Below, one piece after another: positions 6,063 through 13,501 of a DNA stretch of 17,139 bases. The notes below the pieces were generated by a model. It worked only from the letters and a program-made list of their open reading frames with translations. It was not told the DNA's origin and ran no database searches. How positions within the stretch are numbered: the first letter of the stretch is position 1; every line of letters begins with the position of its first letter. The stretch spans positions 1 through 17,139 of the forward strand of contig DASSTC010000042.1 in NCBI GenBank assembly GCA_035708065.1, given 5' to 3'. Source of the DNA: JAICUY01 sp035708065. GTDB lineage: Bacteria > Chloroflexota > Limnocylindria > QHBO01. A program made the translations under genes and the position numbers.

Positions 6063-6977
6063 GTGGTAGAGCGACGTTCGGAGGTGCACGGCGGCGAGTG
6101 GTCCGTCGAGATCGACCCAACGGTGCTCCTGCCGTCCCGGTCCGTTCGCGTCCTGGTACGGCACACTCCCGACCGCGATCGCAACGCGCGGGGCGTCCTC
6201 GCCACGCTGACCGCCGTCGAGACGTACCGCTACGACCGCAACGAGTCGATGCCGGGCTCGAACGGCCCGACCAGCCGGCGCGTGACGCACACCGACCACC
6301 ACGAGCTGAGCCGCACCGAGCTGACGCTCGACGGGGCGCGCCCGTTCCGCCGCGGCGAGAGCGTCGAGTGGGGCTTCGAGCTGGCGGTGCCGGACCTGGG
6401 TCCGGCCAGCTTCGAGGGCGAGGAGCTGCGCTGCGACTGGACGCTCGAGATCAAGGCCGACATCCCGCGTGGCTTCGATGCGCGAATCAGCCTGCCGGTG
6501 CGCGTCGGGCAGCCGATGGCGCTGCTGCGCGCCGGCGTGCTCGACCTCGGGCAGTACGCGCTGTTCACCGACGCGCCGGTCAATGTCGACGCCTATCCGG
6601 CCCAGATCGCCTTCGATCCGGTGCCGCTCTGCCTTGGGGAACCGTTCAGCGGGCAGCTGTCAGTCGAGACGAGCGAGCCGATCGAGGTCCAGGAGGTGCG
6701 TCTCGAGCTGCGCGTCGAGGCGGAGGTGACCGTCGCCGGCGGCCGTCACGAGGAGATCGTGATCGGCGTCGGGCAGCTGGCGACGGAGGAGGGCCGTTTC
6801 GGAGGCTCGTTCGCCGAGCACGCCTTCAACGGACAGACGCAGCAGCTGTGGCTGCCATCGGTCGACCTTCCGCACGGTCGGGCGCGGGCGCGGTTCCATG
6901 CCATCCTGGCCCGAGCATGGAAACGCGACATCCACTACGTTCGGGATGTCGCGCTGAGCACCACGAGTGATCTCTAG
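6063..6977 (+). CDS. Arrestin-fold protein, Spo0M-like
   Basis: A 304-aa soluble protein that appears to consist of two beta-sandwich lobes, as in arrestin/Vps26/Spo0M proteins. The N-lobe covers about residues 10-148 and ends in the typical strand WTLEIKADIPRGFDARISL (126-144). The C-lobe covers about 182-295, with the strand SVETSEPIEVQEVRLELRVE near 200-219. Bacterial relatives such as Spo0M act as scaffolds or regulators of cell shape and development; no enzyme motif is visible. The start is GTG at 6063 with GGAGGGA (6054-6060) just upstream. It begins 40 bp after small RNA copy 2, which may share its transcript. Its stop lies 7 bp from the end of the convergent zinc-protein gene. The fold assignment is by pattern only. 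Confidence 0.72.
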   Translation: MVERRSEVHGGEWSVEIDPTVLLPSRSVRVLVRHTPDRDRNARGVLATLTAVETYRYDRNESMPGSNGPTSRRVTHTDHHELSRTELTLDGARPFRRGESVEWGFELAVPDLGPASFEGEELRCDWTLEIKADIPRGFDARISLPVRVGQPMALLRAGVLDLGQYALFTDAPVNVDAYPAQIAFDPVPLCLGEPFSGQLSVETSEPIEVQEVRLELRVEAEVTVAGGRHEEIVIGVGQLATEEGRFGGSFAEHAFNGQTQQLWLPSVDLPHGRARARFHAILARAWKRDIHYVRDVALSTTSDL

Positions 6978-6984
6978 GAGCGGA

Positions 6985-7173
6985 TCAGGCCTCGTTGGCG
7001 ATGCAGGTCGGGCAGAGCGAGATGTCGGGAATCGGCGGCTGGGGGCTGCCGGTCGCTCGTGGAGGCGTCCGGCCGCACAGCGTCAATTCGGAGTCCGCCA
7101 TCAGGTGGACCTTGGAGAATTGACGGTCGGGCAGGCGCCACGTGACGTAGCGACGTTCGCGGGTGGTCTTCAT
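6985..7173 (-). CDS. Small putative zinc-binding protein
   Basis: A 62-aa protein, too short to be obvious as a gene but well supported. It carries His23, Cys33 (TLCGRTPP), and Cys54-x-x-Cys57 (SLCPTC), a His/Cys set suited to binding one zinc ion. High-GC bacteria often encode small proteins of the form 'HL...LCGR...LCxxC', of unknown function. The ATG at 7173 sits 10 nt below a good promoter, giving a leader of only a few nucleotides. A much longer open frame extends upstream across the phosphofructokinase gene; it is a shadow. The gene converges with the arrestin-like gene and diverges from the phosphofructokinase gene. Confidence 0.7.
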   Translation of the reverse strand: MKTTRERRYVTWRLPDRQFSKVHLMADSELTLCGRTPPRATGSPQPPIPDISLCPTCIANEA

Positions 7174-7183
7174 TGGATGTCCA

Positions 7184-7212
7184 ATTATGCCCCATTTTGA
7201 GGTCCGGCACAA
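7184..7212 (-). promoter_or_regulatory. Promoter of the small zinc protein gene
   Basis: On the minus strand, a -35 of TTGTGC (7207-7212), a 17-bp spacer and a -10 of CATAAT (7184-7189). Start of transcription would be near 7177, three or four bases before the ATG. The local AT-rich stretch is unusual for this window. Confidence 0.6.
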
Positions 7213-7238
7213 CCGACCGAGCGGTTGGCGGAGGCCGT

Positions 7239-7268
7239 CTGGACGGGCGCGCGCCCGCCGTGCAGGAT
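7239..7268 (+). promoter_or_regulatory. Promoter before the phosphofructokinase gene
   Basis: CTGGAC (7239-7244), an 18-bp spacer and CAGGAT (7263-7268), ending 7 nt before the ATG at 7276. The spacer contains GGGCGCGCGCCC (7245-7256), a perfect palindrome. AGGA inside the -10 could also serve as a Shine-Dalgarno site, so leaderless translation is likely but not certain. Confidence 0.4.
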
Positions 7269-7275
7269 TGACGGC

Positions 7276-8457
7276 ATGACCAGCAGGCGCATCGGCATTC
7301 TCACCGGCGGCGGCGACGTCCCCGGTCTCAACTCGGTGATCAAGAGCGTGGTGTACCGCTGCAGCGAGCTCGGCGGCGACGTGCTCGGGATCCGGCGCGG
7401 ATGGCAGGGGCTGACCCATCTCGTCTGGGACGACGGTCCCGACGGCCGCTACATCTGGCCGCTCGACCGCCGCAACACGCGGACGATCGACCGCACCGGC
7501 GGCACGGTGCTGCACACCTCGCGCACCAACCCCGGCCGCATGCCGGCGGAGGCCCTCCCGGGCTTCCTGACCGATGCCCAGCGGGCCGACTTCCTGACCG
7601 ACGACGGCACGTACGACCTCACGCCGCTGGTCCTGGAGAACATCCAGCGCCTGGGGATCGATGCCCTGGTGACGATCGGCGGCGACGACACGCTGGGCTA
7701 CGCCACCCGGCTCGGGAAGGAGGGCGTGCCGCTGGTCGCCATTCCCAAGACGATGGACAACGACGTCCAGGGCACCGAGTACTGCATCGGCTTCTCGACG
7801 GCCGTCACCCGGGCCAAGGAGCTCATCAACCGGCAGCGCACCACGCTCGGCTCGCACGAGCGCATCGGCGTGTTCCGCATCTTCGGCCGCAACTCCGGCT
7901 TCACGGCCTGGTATGCCGCCTACGTCACCAGCGCCAGATGCGTCATGCCCGAGGCGCCGTTCGACCTCGACGAGCTGGCGCACGTGCTGGTCGACGATCG
8001 CTCGCTCAACCCGTCGGGCTACGCCTTTGTCATCGCCTCGGAGGGTGCGATCTGGCGGGGCGAGCAGATCGGCGAGATCGGCGAGGCCGATGCCTATGGC
8101 CACCGCCACAAGGCGGACGTCGGCTACGCCCTCGCCGTCGAGCTGCGGCGCCGGACCGGCATCGAGACGGTGAACAGCGACCTGACCTACGACCTGCGCT
8201 CGGGCGACCCCGATGCGCTCGACCAGATGGTGGCGATCACCTTCGCCAACGTCGCGATGGACCTGCTCGCCGACGGCGAGACGGGTCGCATGTCGGCGGT
8301 GCGCGGCGGGAAGTACGCGCATGCGCCGCTGCCCGACGCGTCCCTTGGGCCGCGCAAGGTCGACGTCGCGACGATGTACAACGAGGCGCGCTTCCGGCCG
8401 CGCTACGAGCATCGACTGGGATGGCCGTTGCTGCTCGGTTCATCGGCGGAGGCCTGA
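7276..8457 (+). CDS. 6-phosphofructokinase, probably pyrophosphate-dependent
   Basis: A 393-aa phosphofructokinase that converts fructose-6-phosphate to the 1,6-bisphosphate in glycolysis. Key motifs are the phosphoryl-donor loop GGGD at residues 11-14, GGDDT at 135-139, PKTMDND at 157-163 and GRNSG at 204-208. In this superfamily an Asp after GGD and a Lys in PKT are the usual marks of enzymes using pyrophosphate, whereas ATP enzymes have GGDGS and PGT. I therefore infer a PPi-linked, reversible enzyme. The ATG at 7276 fits the homology start; 17 extra codons upstream in frame lack support. The MFS gene follows almost directly. Length is between short bacterial ATP-PFK (about 320) and long Pfp forms. 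Confidence 0.93.
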   Translation: MTSRRIGILTGGGDVPGLNSVIKSVVYRCSELGGDVLGIRRGWQGLTHLVWDDGPDGRYIWPLDRRNTRTIDRTGGTVLHTSRTNPGRMPAEALPGFLTDAQRADFLTDDGTYDLTPLVLENIQRLGIDALVTIGGDDTLGYATRLGKEGVPLVAIPKTMDNDVQGTEYCIGFSTAVTRAKELINRQRTTLGSHERIGVFRIFGRNSGFTAWYAAYVTSARCVMPEAPFDLDELAHVLVDDRSLNPSGYAFVIASEGAIWRGEQIGEIGEADAYGHRHKADVGYALAVELRRRTGIETVNSDLTYDLRSGDPDALDQMVAITFANVAMDLLADGETGRMSAVRGGKYAHAPLPDASLGPRKVDVATMYNEARFRPRYEHRLGWPLLLGSSAEA

Positions 8458-8477
8458 GCCGCGACTGGCATGCGCGG

Positions 8478-9896
8478 GTGAACGAAGGCTCGATCTGGTC
8501 GCCGTCGCGGCGGGTGCTGACCGTGGCGATGATCGGGCTGGTGACCGCGGTCGCCTTCGAGGGGATGGCGGTCCCGACGATCCTGCCCGCCACGGTCGAC
8601 GAGCTCGGCCAGCTGGAGCTCTACGGCTGGGCGTTCAGCGCGTTCTGGCTGACGAACATCGTGGGTCTCACCGTGGCCGGCGGCGACGCCGATCGGCGGG
8701 GACCCGGTCGCTCGTTCGCGATCGGGCTGGTCCTGTTCGCCATCGGGCTGTTCGTCTCCGGCCTCGCCGGCAGCATGACGATCGTGATCCTCGGCCGCGC
8801 GATTCAGGGCTTCGGCTCGGGTGCGATCGGCGCGGTCGTCTACCTCGTCATCGCCCGCGCGTATCCGCCGGCCGGCATGGCGCGCATGGTCGCCCTGCTG
8901 TCGAGCGCCTGGGTCGTGCCGGGGCTGGTTGGCCCGGCGCTGGCCGGGATCATCGCCGACAGCCTGAGCTGGCGCTGGGTCTTCGTCGGGCTCGTGCCGG
9001 CGGTCGTGCTGATGGGCGGCGTCGTCCTGCGTCCGGTATGGCGCCTCGGGCCACCGCCCGATGCGGCGACGGCGTCCGGCACACGCCGCGCCATCCAGGC
9101 GATCGGCCTGGCGGCCGGCAGCACGCTGCTGCTCGCCGGCCTGTCGACGGGCCACTGGCTGCTCGCCGTGGCACTGCTCGCGGTGGGCGCCTGGCTGGCG
9201 GTCGCCGGCCTGCGGCCGCTGCTGCCCGCCGGCTCGCTGCTGCTGCGGCGTGGGCGGCCGGCGGTGTTCGGCGTGATCTTCCTGGTCGGCTTCGCCTTCT
9301 TCGGCGCCGAGGCGTTCGTGCCGCTGGCGGTCACCGCCGTGCGTGGCGGCGCGACGACGCTCGGCGGCGTGGCGCTCTCCGCGAGCGCGGTGACCTGGGC
9401 GGTCGGTTCCTGGCTGCCGACGCGGCTGTCACGCGTCGAGCGCTGGCAGCTGGTCGCCACCGGCGCCACGTTCATCGCCGCCGGCGTGGTGATCACCGCA
9501 CTCGTCCTCCTGCCACGGCTGCCGGTGCTGACCGCGGCGCTCGGCTGGGCGGTCGCCGGCCTGGGCATGGGCCTCGCCTACTCGACCCTGACGCTGCTCG
9601 TGCTGCAGACCGCAGAGCCGGGACGGGAGGGTGCCTCCTCGTCCGCCCTGCAGCTGATGTTCACGCTCGGCACCGCGCTCGGCGCCGGCGCAGGCGGCGC
9701 CCTCGTCGGACTGTCGGAGGTCGGCGACATCTCGGTCGCCGCGGCCATCGCCGCCGCGGACGGCGTCATGGTGGTCGTGATCGTCGCAGCGGCGCTGCTC
9801 ACCGGCCGGCTGCCGCGTGGCGCGGTGACGGCGCCGGCGATCGTCGACCCGCACGTCGCCTCACCGGCGGGCGCGGTCGGTCCCTACGAGGACTGA
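8478..9896 (+). CDS. MFS transporter, DHA2-like multidrug/solute exporter
   Basis: A 472-aa transporter with about 12-14 hydrophobic helices. Motif A lies in the 2-3 loop (GGDADRRGPGRS, about residues 68-79). The antiporter motif C region in helix 5 is WVVPGLVGPALAGIIAD (145-161). Both are typical of drug/proton antiporters of the major facilitator superfamily; the substrate is unknown. I chose the GTG at 8478, 20 bp after the phosphofructokinase stop, because the protein then begins with a short polar tail before helix 1. An in-frame ATG at 8421, overlapping the upstream gene, is the alternative. Neither has a good Shine-Dalgarno sequence, so translational coupling is likely. The 3' end overlaps the convergent tagF-like gene by 13 bp. 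Confidence 0.9.
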   Translation: MNEGSIWSPSRRVLTVAMIGLVTAVAFEGMAVPTILPATVDELGQLELYGWAFSAFWLTNIVGLTVAGGDADRRGPGRSFAIGLVLFAIGLFVSGLAGSMTIVILGRAIQGFGSGAIGAVVYLVIARAYPPAGMARMVALLSSAWVVPGLVGPALAGIIADSLSWRWVFVGLVPAVVLMGGVVLRPVWRLGPPPDAATASGTRRAIQAIGLAAGSTLLLAGLSTGHWLLAVALLAVGAWLAVAGLRPLLPAGSLLLRRGRPAVFGVIFLVGFAFFGAEAFVPLAVTAVRGGATTLGGVALSASAVTWAVGSWLPTRLSRVERWQLVATGATFIAAGVVITALVLLPRLPVLTAALGWAVAGLGMGLAYSTLTLLVLQTAEPGREGASSSALQLMFTLGTALGAGAGGALVGLSEVGDISVAAAIAAADGVMVVVIVAAALLTGRLPRGAVTAPAIVDPHVASPAGAVGPYED

Positions 9897-11077
9897 GGCC
9901 TCCGGCCCGCGAGCGCCGGCAGCACGATCTCGTCGACGAAGCGCCGCGTGGCGTGGCCATCGGCGATGTCGAACGACGCCTCGCGGAAGGCGCGCACGCG
10001 GTCGTGATCGAATTGGCGGGAGCGCAGGGCGTCGGCGAGCATCTCCGTCGAGTCGAAGATCGGCCCGGGCACCCCGCTGCGGTAGTCGAAGTAGAAGCCG
10101 CGCTCGCGCTCGTAGGCCTCGTGGTCGGGCGCGAAGAAGAGGATCGGTCGCTCGAGGAGCGCGAATTCGTAGATCGCGCTCGAGTAGTCGGTCACCAGGA
10201 CGTCGCTGACCAGCATCAGCTCGTTGACGTCGCGCCAGTCGGAGACGTCGACGATGAAGCCGGCGTCGGCCGGACCGATGCGCACCGTCTCGCGCACGAA
10301 CGGGTGCAGCCGCAGGAGGAGGACGTGGTCGTCGCCGAGACGTTCGCGCAGCAGACCGATGTCCGGGCCGTCGGGCTGCCGGGCATCGGTCACGCTGTCG
10401 CCGCGGAAGGTCGGCGCGTAGAGGATGACGCGGCGATCGCTGGGGATCGGGTAACGGCGACGAATGGCGGCAATGGCGGCGCGGCGACGCTGCTGGTCGA
10501 AGAACAGATCGGTGCGCGGGATGCCGAGCCGCGAGACGAATCGGTCGAGCGGAAGGCCGAACGCCTCGGCATAGTGCGGCGCGGCGCTCTGCGAGCCGAC
10601 CAGGCAGATGTCGTAGTTGGCGTGGATGGGCACCCGGCTGGTGAGGGTCGCATCGGCTCCGAAGGACTTGTCGAGGACGCTGTAGCCGATCTTCTTGAAC
10701 GCGCCCGATGCGTGCCAGGTCTGCACGATGGTCGTGCCGGGACGCGGCGAGACGACGTAGATCGGGAAGAAGTAGTCGTCGACCACGAAGAGGCGCGCCC
10801 TGGCGAGATGCCAGCTGGCGAGAATCGCGTGCGCCGCCGCGCTCAGCCGACCGCCGATGCCGCGCGCCGGCGGATGGGCGAGAACCACGACCTCGATCTC
10901 CGGGTGGGTCGCGGCGAGCTCGCGACGGATGTAGGCCAGGTTGCCGCCCAATCGCGCGGCGTGCGCCGTGGCCAGGACCACCCGGCGACGCAGCGGGAAC
11001 AGCCGGCCGAGGACGAACGGCACACGGACGAGCCAGGTGCGCAGCCCGATGACCAGCGCCCGCAGTACCGCCGTCAT
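9884..11077 (-). CDS. TagF/TagB-family polyol-phosphate transferase 1
   Basis: A 397-aa enzyme of the CDP-glycerol:poly(glycerophosphate) glycerophosphotransferase family (also TarL-type). These GT-B-fold, membrane-associated enzymes add alditol-phosphate units from CDP-alditols to a teichoic-acid-like chain. Family motifs are TWHASGAFKKIGYS (120-133, with Trp121-His122), YAPTFRGD (220-227), LLRLHPFV (254-261, His258) and LVTDYSSAIYEFALLERPILFF (294-315, Asp297). The first 30 residues form an amphipathic basic helix suited to membrane attachment. The ATG at 11077 overlaps the stop of the preceding transferase gene as ATGA, so the two are co-translated. Its N-terminal layout resembles transferase 3 in this window, suggesting paralogy. 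Which alditol it uses cannot be read directly. Confidence 0.92.
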   Translation of the reverse strand: MTAVLRALVIGLRTWLVRVPFVLGRLFPLRRRVVLATAHAARLGGNLAYIRRELAATHPEIEVVVLAHPPARGIGGRLSAAAHAILASWHLARARLFVVDDYFFPIYVVSPRPGTTIVQTWHASGAFKKIGYSVLDKSFGADATLTSRVPIHANYDICLVGSQSAAPHYAEAFGLPLDRFVSRLGIPRTDLFFDQQRRRAAIAAIRRRYPIPSDRRVILYAPTFRGDSVTDARQPDGPDIGLLRERLGDDHVLLLRLHPFVRETVRIGPADAGFIVDVSDWRDVNELMLVSDVLVTDYSSAIYEFALLERPILFFAPDHEAYERERGFYFDYRSGVPGPIFDSTEMLADALRSRQFDHDRVRAFREASFDIADGHATRRFVDEIVLPALAGRRPQSS

Positions 11078-12711
11078 CGGCCCAGGATCAGCTCGTCGAT
11101 GACGCGGTCGGTCGAGGTGCCGTCGAGGTGGTCGAAGTGCCGCGCGGCGAAGGCAGCGACCTTTTCGACGTGATAGTCGTCATGACGGACGGCGTCGAGC
11201 AGCTCGTCGAAGCTCCGCACGATGCGCCCGGGCACGAACTCCTCGAACGGCACGTAGAAATCGCGCGTCGCGACGTACTCGTCGAGGTCGTAGGCGAAGA
11301 AGAGCATCGGCCGGCCGAGGGTCGAGTACTCGAAGACGATCGACGAGTAGTCGGTGATCAGCAGGTCGACCGCGAAGAGCAGGTCGTTGACGTCGATCTC
11401 GGCGCGCGAGCCGTCGATGATCCGATCGCGGAGCTCCTCGGGGATCGGCACCGGCTCGGCGACGAACGGGTGCATGCGCATGATGACCACCGCGTCTTTC
11501 TCGAGAGCGACCTGGTGCAATCGCCTGAAGTCGAGCAGGTCGTAGTCGTAGAACGCGTCGCGCGGACCGTTGCCGCGGAACGTCGGCGCGAAGAGGATCG
11601 TCAGGCGGCCCTCGGTCTGCGGGAACTCGACGTGCGCCCGTTCGCGACCCTCGGCGCGGGCCGCCTCGTCGAAGAAGCGGTCCATGCGCGGAATGCCGGT
11701 GGCGACCACCCGCGCCTCCGGGATGCCGAATGCCTCGGCATAGAACGGCACGTCGAAGTCCGAGCTGACGATGGCGTGGGTGTAGTTCTTGTGCACCCGC
11801 GAGTACGGGCTCGGGCCGCCGGGCTTGCCGATCCGGCTGTAGCCGACCGTCTTGAACGCGCCGGATGCGTGCCACAGCTGGACGATGCGCGGTTCGCTGC
11901 CGGGGCGCAGCTGGTAGATCGCCGGCTGGTAGTCGTCGAGCACGATGACGTCGGCGGCGGCCAGCAGGCGCGGCATGCGGAACCGGTCGCGCCACGAGCG
12001 TGGGGCGGTAACGCTCGGCTTGAACAGCGTCAGCAGCCGGTAGCGGCGATCCAGGCCGCGCTCGACCATCCGGTCGTGGACGACCTGCAGGTTGCCGCCC
12101 AGCGATTCCCGTGAGTCGGAGGTGAACAGGATCCGCCGGCCGTTGCGCCGGTGCAGCAGCCGGTTGAGGTCGAACATCAGGCGGAACGCAGCGCGGCGAA
12201 CGCTTCGCAGACGAGCGGCGCGACGCCACCAGGTCGGACCGCCTGACGGGGTGGGGAGCGTCGACGGCGTCAACCGGACGTCGAGGGACAGCGTCGAATC
12301 GACCGGGTCGATGAGCGGCTGTACCCGGTAGTCGCCGCGTGCCAGCGGGAACTCGCCGACGGCCGCGCGAGCGTCGACCTCCTGCGGGTCGGCGATGCGC
12401 ACCGGCTCGACCCCGTCGCGTCCGGTGGTGACCATCGTCCAGCGCCCCGGCGCGAGCGGCTGCTGACCCGGACCCTGCATCACGTTCCAGCGCAGGAACA
12501 GCTCGTCGCCATCGGTCGCGACGTGGGTGGGTCGCACCGACCGGCGCGCCGCTCCGTCGAACCGGAGCCGCAGGTCACGAGCGTCGAGCGACGGGCCGGG
12601 GCAGCGCCGGGCACGCACGATGAGCTGGATGCGCTCCCAGTCGAGCGCCAGGATCTCGATTGCTGGCCGATCGGCGGCGACGGCGGCTCGATCGGACTCG
12701 GCCTCCGGCAT
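11074..12711 (-). CDS. TagF/TagB-family polyol-phosphate transferase 2 with N-terminal extension
   Basis: A 545-aa transferase. The C-terminal catalytic part (about 190-545) carries LWHASGAFKTVGYS (279-292, Trp280-His281), FAPTFRGN (374-381), RMHPFV (412-417, His414) and ITDYSSIVFEYSTLGRPMLFFAYD (452-475, Asp454). Residues about 15-150 form a separate domain of short alternating strands (for example DELFLRWNV, GRWTMVTTG, STLSLDVRLT), probably a beta-sandwich. It is absent from the other two transferases here and may bind the acceptor glycan or a partner. The start at 12711 follows GAGGA at a good distance. An in-frame ATG at 12744 lies inside the -10 box TATGAT and is unlikely. First gene of the leftward operon. 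Confidence 0.9.
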   Translation of the reverse strand: MPEAESDRAAVAADRPAIEILALDWERIQLIVRARRCPGPSLDARDLRLRFDGAARRSVRPTHVATDGDELFLRWNVMQGPGQQPLAPGRWTMVTTGRDGVEPVRIADPQEVDARAAVGEFPLARGDYRVQPLIDPVDSTLSLDVRLTPSTLPTPSGGPTWWRRAARLRSVRRAAFRLMFDLNRLLHRRNGRRILFTSDSRESLGGNLQVVHDRMVERGLDRRYRLLTLFKPSVTAPRSWRDRFRMPRLLAAADVIVLDDYQPAIYQLRPGSEPRIVQLWHASGAFKTVGYSRIGKPGGPSPYSRVHKNYTHAIVSSDFDVPFYAEAFGIPEARVVATGIPRMDRFFDEAARAEGRERAHVEFPQTEGRLTILFAPTFRGNGPRDAFYDYDLLDFRRLHQVALEKDAVVIMRMHPFVAEPVPIPEELRDRIIDGSRAEIDVNDLLFAVDLLITDYSSIVFEYSTLGRPMLFFAYDLDEYVATRDFYVPFEEFVPGRIVRSFDELLDAVRHDDYHVEKVAAFAARHFDHLDGTSTDRVIDELILGR

Positions 12712-12739
12712 GGGCGGTTTCCTCGCGAGTCTGCCGGCG

Positions 12740-12764
12740 ATCATAGAGGCTGCCCGGGTACAAT
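12740..12764. promoter_or_regulatory. Divergent promoter region of the polymer cluster
   Basis: Two -10-like boxes lie 13 bp apart on opposite strands: TATGAT on the minus strand (12740-12745) toward transferase 2, and TACAAT on the plus strand (12759-12764) toward the cytidylyltransferase. Predicted starts are about 12733 and 12771. The -35 boxes are poor, which suggests dependence on an activator. The overlap would allow joint control of both arms. Confidence 0.5.
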
Positions 12765-12814
12765 CTCCGACCATCCGGCGGCTGCCCGCGCCGGTGGCCA
12801 TCGGGAGGGTGTGC

Positions 12815-13498
12815 GTGAAGGTCGGAATGGTCGTGCTCGCCGGAGGCATCGGCAAGCGAATCGGTCGACCGATGCCCAAGCAGTTCCTGCTCCTCGGCGG
12901 CAAGCCACTCCTGATCCACGTCCTCGAGAAGGCCCGCGCGATCCGTGAGATCGAGCGCGTGATCATCACCTGCCCGGAGACGCATCTCGACGAGACCCGC
13001 CGGCTCATTGCCAACCACGGGTTCGGTGCGAAGTTCGAGTGCATCGTGGGCGGCACGTCCCGGCAGGAATCGGTCTATCTCGGGCTCCAGCAGCTCGACG
13101 GCTGCGAGTCGGTGATCATCCACGAGGCGGTCCGGCCGCTGGTCAGCGTCGACGAGTTCCAGGCGCTGATCGGCGCGGAGGACGCCAACGCGATGTACGG
13201 CGTCGCCATCCCGTTCACCGTGCTGAAGGGCCACGAGTACGTCGAGGGGCTCCTCGACCGCAACGAGCTGGTCAACGTGCAGCTGCCGCAGAAGTTCGAC
13301 GCCCCGGCGCTGATGGCGGCGCACGAGGCCGCCCGACGCGACGGCGCGCAGTTCACCGAGGACGCCAGCCTCTTCTTCCACTACGCCAAGGCCCCGGTGC
13401 GCATCCTTCCGGGGTCCGATACGAACATCAAGATCACCGTGCCGAGCGACATCGTGATCGCCGAGGCGATGTACGCGGACGCGCTCGGGCGCGGCTGA
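12815..13498 (+). CDS. IspD/TarI-family cytidylyltransferase (probably alditol-phosphate)
   Basis: A 227-aa nucleotidyltransferase that joins CMP from CTP to a sugar-alcohol phosphate. The nucleotide-binding loop is VVLAGGIGKRIGRPMPKQFLLLGGKPLL (residues about 6-33). IHEAVRPLVS (about 104-113) and the late GSDTNIKITVPSDIVIAE block are typical of IspD/TarI proteins. IspD makes CDP-methylerythritol for isoprenoids, but relatives TarI and Bcs1 make CDP-ribitol. The setting beside three TagF-like transferases and an SDR favours an alditol-phosphate. The GTG start is fixed by GGGAGG (12803-12808) at normal spacing. The SDR gene starts 3 bp after its stop. A role as the cell's IspD cannot be excluded. 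Confidence 0.9.
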   Translation: MKVGMVVLAGGIGKRIGRPMPKQFLLLGGKPLLIHVLEKARAIREIERVIITCPETHLDETRRLIANHGFGAKFECIVGGTSRQESVYLGLQQLDGCESVIIHEAVRPLVSVDEFQALIGAEDANAMYGVAIPFTVLKGHEYVEGLLDRNELVNVQLPQKFDAPALMAAHEAARRDGAQFTEDASLFFHYAKAPVRILPGSDTNIKITVPSDIVIAEAMYADALGRG

Positions 13499-13501
13499 GC
13501 G

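Noticed and set aside
6985..8412. A 475-codon minus-strand frame
   Set aside because: Only the last 62 codons look real (small zinc protein). The rest is antisense to the phosphofructokinase, and a good promoter sits just before codon 1 of the short form.
7401..9896. An 831-codon open frame covering phosphofructokinase and MFS genes
   Set aside because: Only the part from about 8478 looks like a protein (MFS). The upstream part is low-complexity Arg/Pro-rich translation of the phosphofructokinase gene in another frame.
8213..11173. A 986-codon plus-strand open frame
   Set aside because: Arg-rich shadow over the MFS gene and antisense to transferase 1; no domain is visible.
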